Source: an uncultured Lactobacillus sp.
GTDB taxonomy: Bacteria; Bacillota; Bacilli; Lactobacillales; Lactobacillaceae
Reading direction: 5' to 3'
DNA: 6,291 nucleotides
Assembly: GCA_945281075.1 (NCBI GenBank)
Contig: CALYQE010000110.1
Span: 1-6,291 of the forward strand
Within the stretch, counting starts at the first letter, position 1, and each line of letters starts with the position of its first letter. Position numbers and translations under genes: made by a program. Shown here in pieces: positions 5,901 to 6,291 of this stretch. The notes beneath the pieces are model-generated. The model was not told the origin of the DNA and did not search any database. It worked only from the letters and a program-made list of their open reading frames with translations.

Positions 5901-6258
5901 GTCAACAACTAGTTCAACAAATGGAAAGACTTTCATTATCACTAACACCTATCAAACTTCCAATACTAATAATGGAGGCGGTAATAATCAGCCCCAGCCA
6001 CCAGCAGATGGGGGAAATGTACCTTCAGTTGATCCGAGCGCTCCTGTTTTGCCTCCGGTAACTCCTGACCATCCTAAGAAGTCGCACAAAAAGCCTAGCA
6101 AAGTAAAAATACGCCTGTTTAAAAAGATCGAAAAAACAAAAAGACACGATCTACCTGTTACGGGGAGAGGAATGGAAATAGGGTTGATGCTGATCGGGAT
6201 TTTACTGTTACTTATGGCCTGCAGCATCAGCCTGATTAAGTTTAAGAAAAAGAAATAA
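2977..6258 (+). CDS. LPxTG-anchored surface adhesin with isopeptide domain and five Cna-B repeats
   Basis: A 1093-residue protein predicted to be secreted and covalently attached to peptidoglycan by sortase. In order: signal peptide at residues 1-34 (basic KKF, hydrophobic core, likely cleavage after QIDA); a Q/E/N/T/K-rich low-complexity linker at about 35-108; an N-terminal region at about 109-355 that I do not recognise, rich in aromatic beta-strand patterns and probably the ligand-binding part; an isopeptide-forming domain at about 359-512; five Cna-B domains at about 515-992; a Pro/Asn/Gly-rich stretch and then a Lys/Arg-rich segment to 1058; LPVTG at 1059-1063; a hydrophobic helix; and the tail KFKKKK. 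Start ATG 2977 is chosen on the ribosome site. An MVAC motif in the signal peptide resembles a lipobox, but the sorting signal argues for wall anchoring. The gene is intact and apparently monocistronic. The architecture indicates adhesion; the ligand cannot be told. Confidence 0.93.
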   Translation: MKLGKNFHKKFNQFLSIFCILTMVACNFPVQIDAENVQGEEPRTEESQQTNQNQTTQKEQSKEQTNEQTGSSGTAAVNNGSKEETNSNQAEAKAKDANKAKTSNLKKGTSARSFTGQPLTEYGKTVVPDDDTVILGSFALKFIPGKTTVETFGQGWNSVSGSEVGFIGADHEDQKGKIGLVYKNVGTYDGQVINLRIVINDWSQFSTKKNGLIKYRTNTIGTSTQKYNWVDQTWKFEYQDGGKAELKNTYMTWYDIDQLQYMTFDQKSSNEISHIYASKDNQIHYSNEDQFGTTFFAPTDKDTNDDDKTAMYTTLFDNTSEVRFKWGKDYSNMSPEADLGNGEFLGFSAKKIARTQPDAPTKKVTDKNEINEESNELFNVREKFKYTIYQTVPDEYPEYYYGEFKIDDTINPNLKVDQVKVYNVSDQDVTDEFDIQNDGNHYTVSAKKEFLADPGFYYNTYRVEFDVQIDPSKEQTPGEGGQYSYSNVATATITSENKTFVNQSNEVQTWVERQDLSFQKIWEDFNDLYHLRPSSITVDLYQSARDDNGQVVQSPTKIRSIQVSPDKDNNWGGVFEHLDTRDDEGNFYDYKLKDSVPGYTSIYDDAILTNELDHLVTITAKKIWQDNNDEFGKRPDYVMIDLYRQTDSSDRTRIDSRQVDQTNNWTYEFTDLEKYDENGKPYQYFVDEEDVPEDYQKKIEGNNIINTFVGTQTISGQKKWEDDNDANKARPAEVTIHLLANGQVKATKTVTAADDWKYEFKDQPLLGDDGKKINYTISEDSVKDYSTEIKGFDVTNTYSPGKTSLTVTKNWQDNSNQDNIRPSKVEIQLLANGQKQGDPITLNSENKWTYTWQDLVQASQGKKIKYTVQELTTAAGYDTKIDDSNSGNVIVTNSHTPATTAIRVAKIWNDNNNKELKRPNKITVQLFQNGVKAGDPVELNPENMWIYEWENLPEYLNGKQVEYTVKEVDVPAWYQSTTSSTNGKTFIITNTYQTSNTNNGGGNNQPQPPADGGNVPSVDPSAPVLPPVTPDHPKKSHKKPSKVKIRLFKKIEKTKRHDLPVTGRGMEIGLMLIGILLLLMACSISLIKFKKKK
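4051..4512 (+). other. Isopeptide-forming domain of the adhesin (fimbrial D2/SspB-C2-like)
   Basis: Residues about 359-512 begin PTKKVTD and end YSNVATATI...NEVQTWV. This pattern, Lys near the start (362 or 363) and Asn in the last strands (487, in SNVA), with acidic residues between (Asp407/408 in KIDD), is that of intramolecular Lys-Asn isopeptide domains in Gram-positive adhesins and pilins. The bond is inferred from pattern only. Confidence 0.65.
4519..5952 (+). repeat. Five tandem Cna-B domains of the adhesin
   Basis: Five diverged repeats of about 88-102 residues (515-615, 616-711, 712-801, 802-899, 900-992), each with the opening K-x-W-x-D, a central RP, a W-x-Y/F strand, a YxVxE-like strand and a closing N strand. 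Candidate isopeptide Lys are 520, 622, 718, 809 and 906; Asn are 610, 706, 796, 893 and 990; acidic catalysts are Asp594 in the first and Glu688, 779, 870 and 967 in the others. The array forms a stiff, protease-resistant stalk in known proteins. Confidence 0.88.
6076..6144 (+). other. Lys/Arg-rich segment before the sorting signal
   Basis: Residues 1034-1056 hold 12 Lys or Arg in 23 positions and only one acidic residue. It follows a Pro-rich stretch (about 1005-1033) and precedes LPVTG by two residues. It lies where the protein should cross the cell wall and could bind wall or teichoic acid phosphate; that role is a guess. Confidence 0.8.
6151..6255 (+). other. LPVTG cell-wall sorting signal
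   Basis: LPVTG at residues 1059-1063, a hydrophobic span (about 1067-1087) and the basic tail KFKKKK form the complete three-part sortase signal. Sortase A-type enzymes cleave between Thr and Gly and attach the Thr to the peptidoglycan precursor. No sortase gene is in the window. Confidence 0.95.
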
Positions 6259-6280
6259 AAAATGTCCACCGTTTAGGTGG
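6257..6280. terminator. Small hairpin after the surface-protein gene
   Basis: CCACC (6266-6270), a GTTTA loop and GGTGG (6276-6280) form a 5-bp stem. On the plus strand it is followed only by CTTTG, a poor U-tract. On the minus strand it is followed by TTTTTT after a short ACA spacer, so it may serve a convergent gene to the right, off the window, or both directions weakly. Confidence 0.4.
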
Positions 6281-6291
6281 CTTTGAAACAG

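Overview
The window looks like chromosomal DNA from a low-GC Firmicute, most likely a member of the Lactobacillaceae. The pointers are an AT-rich base composition with strong GGAGG-type ribosome sites, a lipoprotein-anchored ABC transporter of the TrpXYZ type common in lactobacilli, and a large LPxTG surface protein with Cna-B repeats. The assignment to a genus is not secure from sequence alone.

Left part, minus strand (about 2790 down to 1): an ABC uptake operon of the TrpX/PF04392 type, reading right to left. It has a near-consensus promoter (TTGACT-17-TATAAT), a leader of about 270 nt, a substrate-binding lipoprotein (1517-2485), a membrane permease (571-1488) and an ATP-binding protein (starts at 593, runs off the left edge). 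The three genes are tightly packed; the last two overlap by 23 nt. By homology the system imports an aromatic amino acid or a related compound.

The most interesting element is the leader (about 2502-2755). It is not a recognisable T-box. It carries a short open frame with its own GGAGG site that encodes the 19-residue peptide MEIKQNSQLNNRYYFSYFR, in which five of the last seven residues are Tyr or Phe. The stop codon of this frame abuts a chain of mutually exclusive hairpins that ends in an intrinsic terminator (GAAA loop, U-tract) just before the ribosome site of the binding-protein gene. A 10-bp antiterminator pairing competing with that terminator is visible. This is the layout of a ribosome-mediated (leader-peptide) transcription attenuator responding to Tyr/Phe supply, unusual for Firmicutes, where T-boxes normally do this job. 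It also suggests that the transporter responds to tyrosine/phenylalanine rather than tryptophan.

Intergenic region 2756-2976: it holds the operon promoter, a 15-bp perfect inverted repeat overlapping its -35 box, and a probable divergent promoter for the gene on the right.

Right part, plus strand (2977-6258): one complete gene for a 1093-residue sortase-anchored surface protein. In order it has a signal peptide, a Q/E/N/T-rich linker, an uncharacterised N-terminal region, an isopeptide-forming fimbrial/SspB-C2-like domain, five Cna-B domains, a Pro-rich then strongly Lys/Arg-rich stalk, and an LPVTG sorting signal. A small hairpin follows. The surface protein and the transporter are divergently arranged and have no evident functional link.
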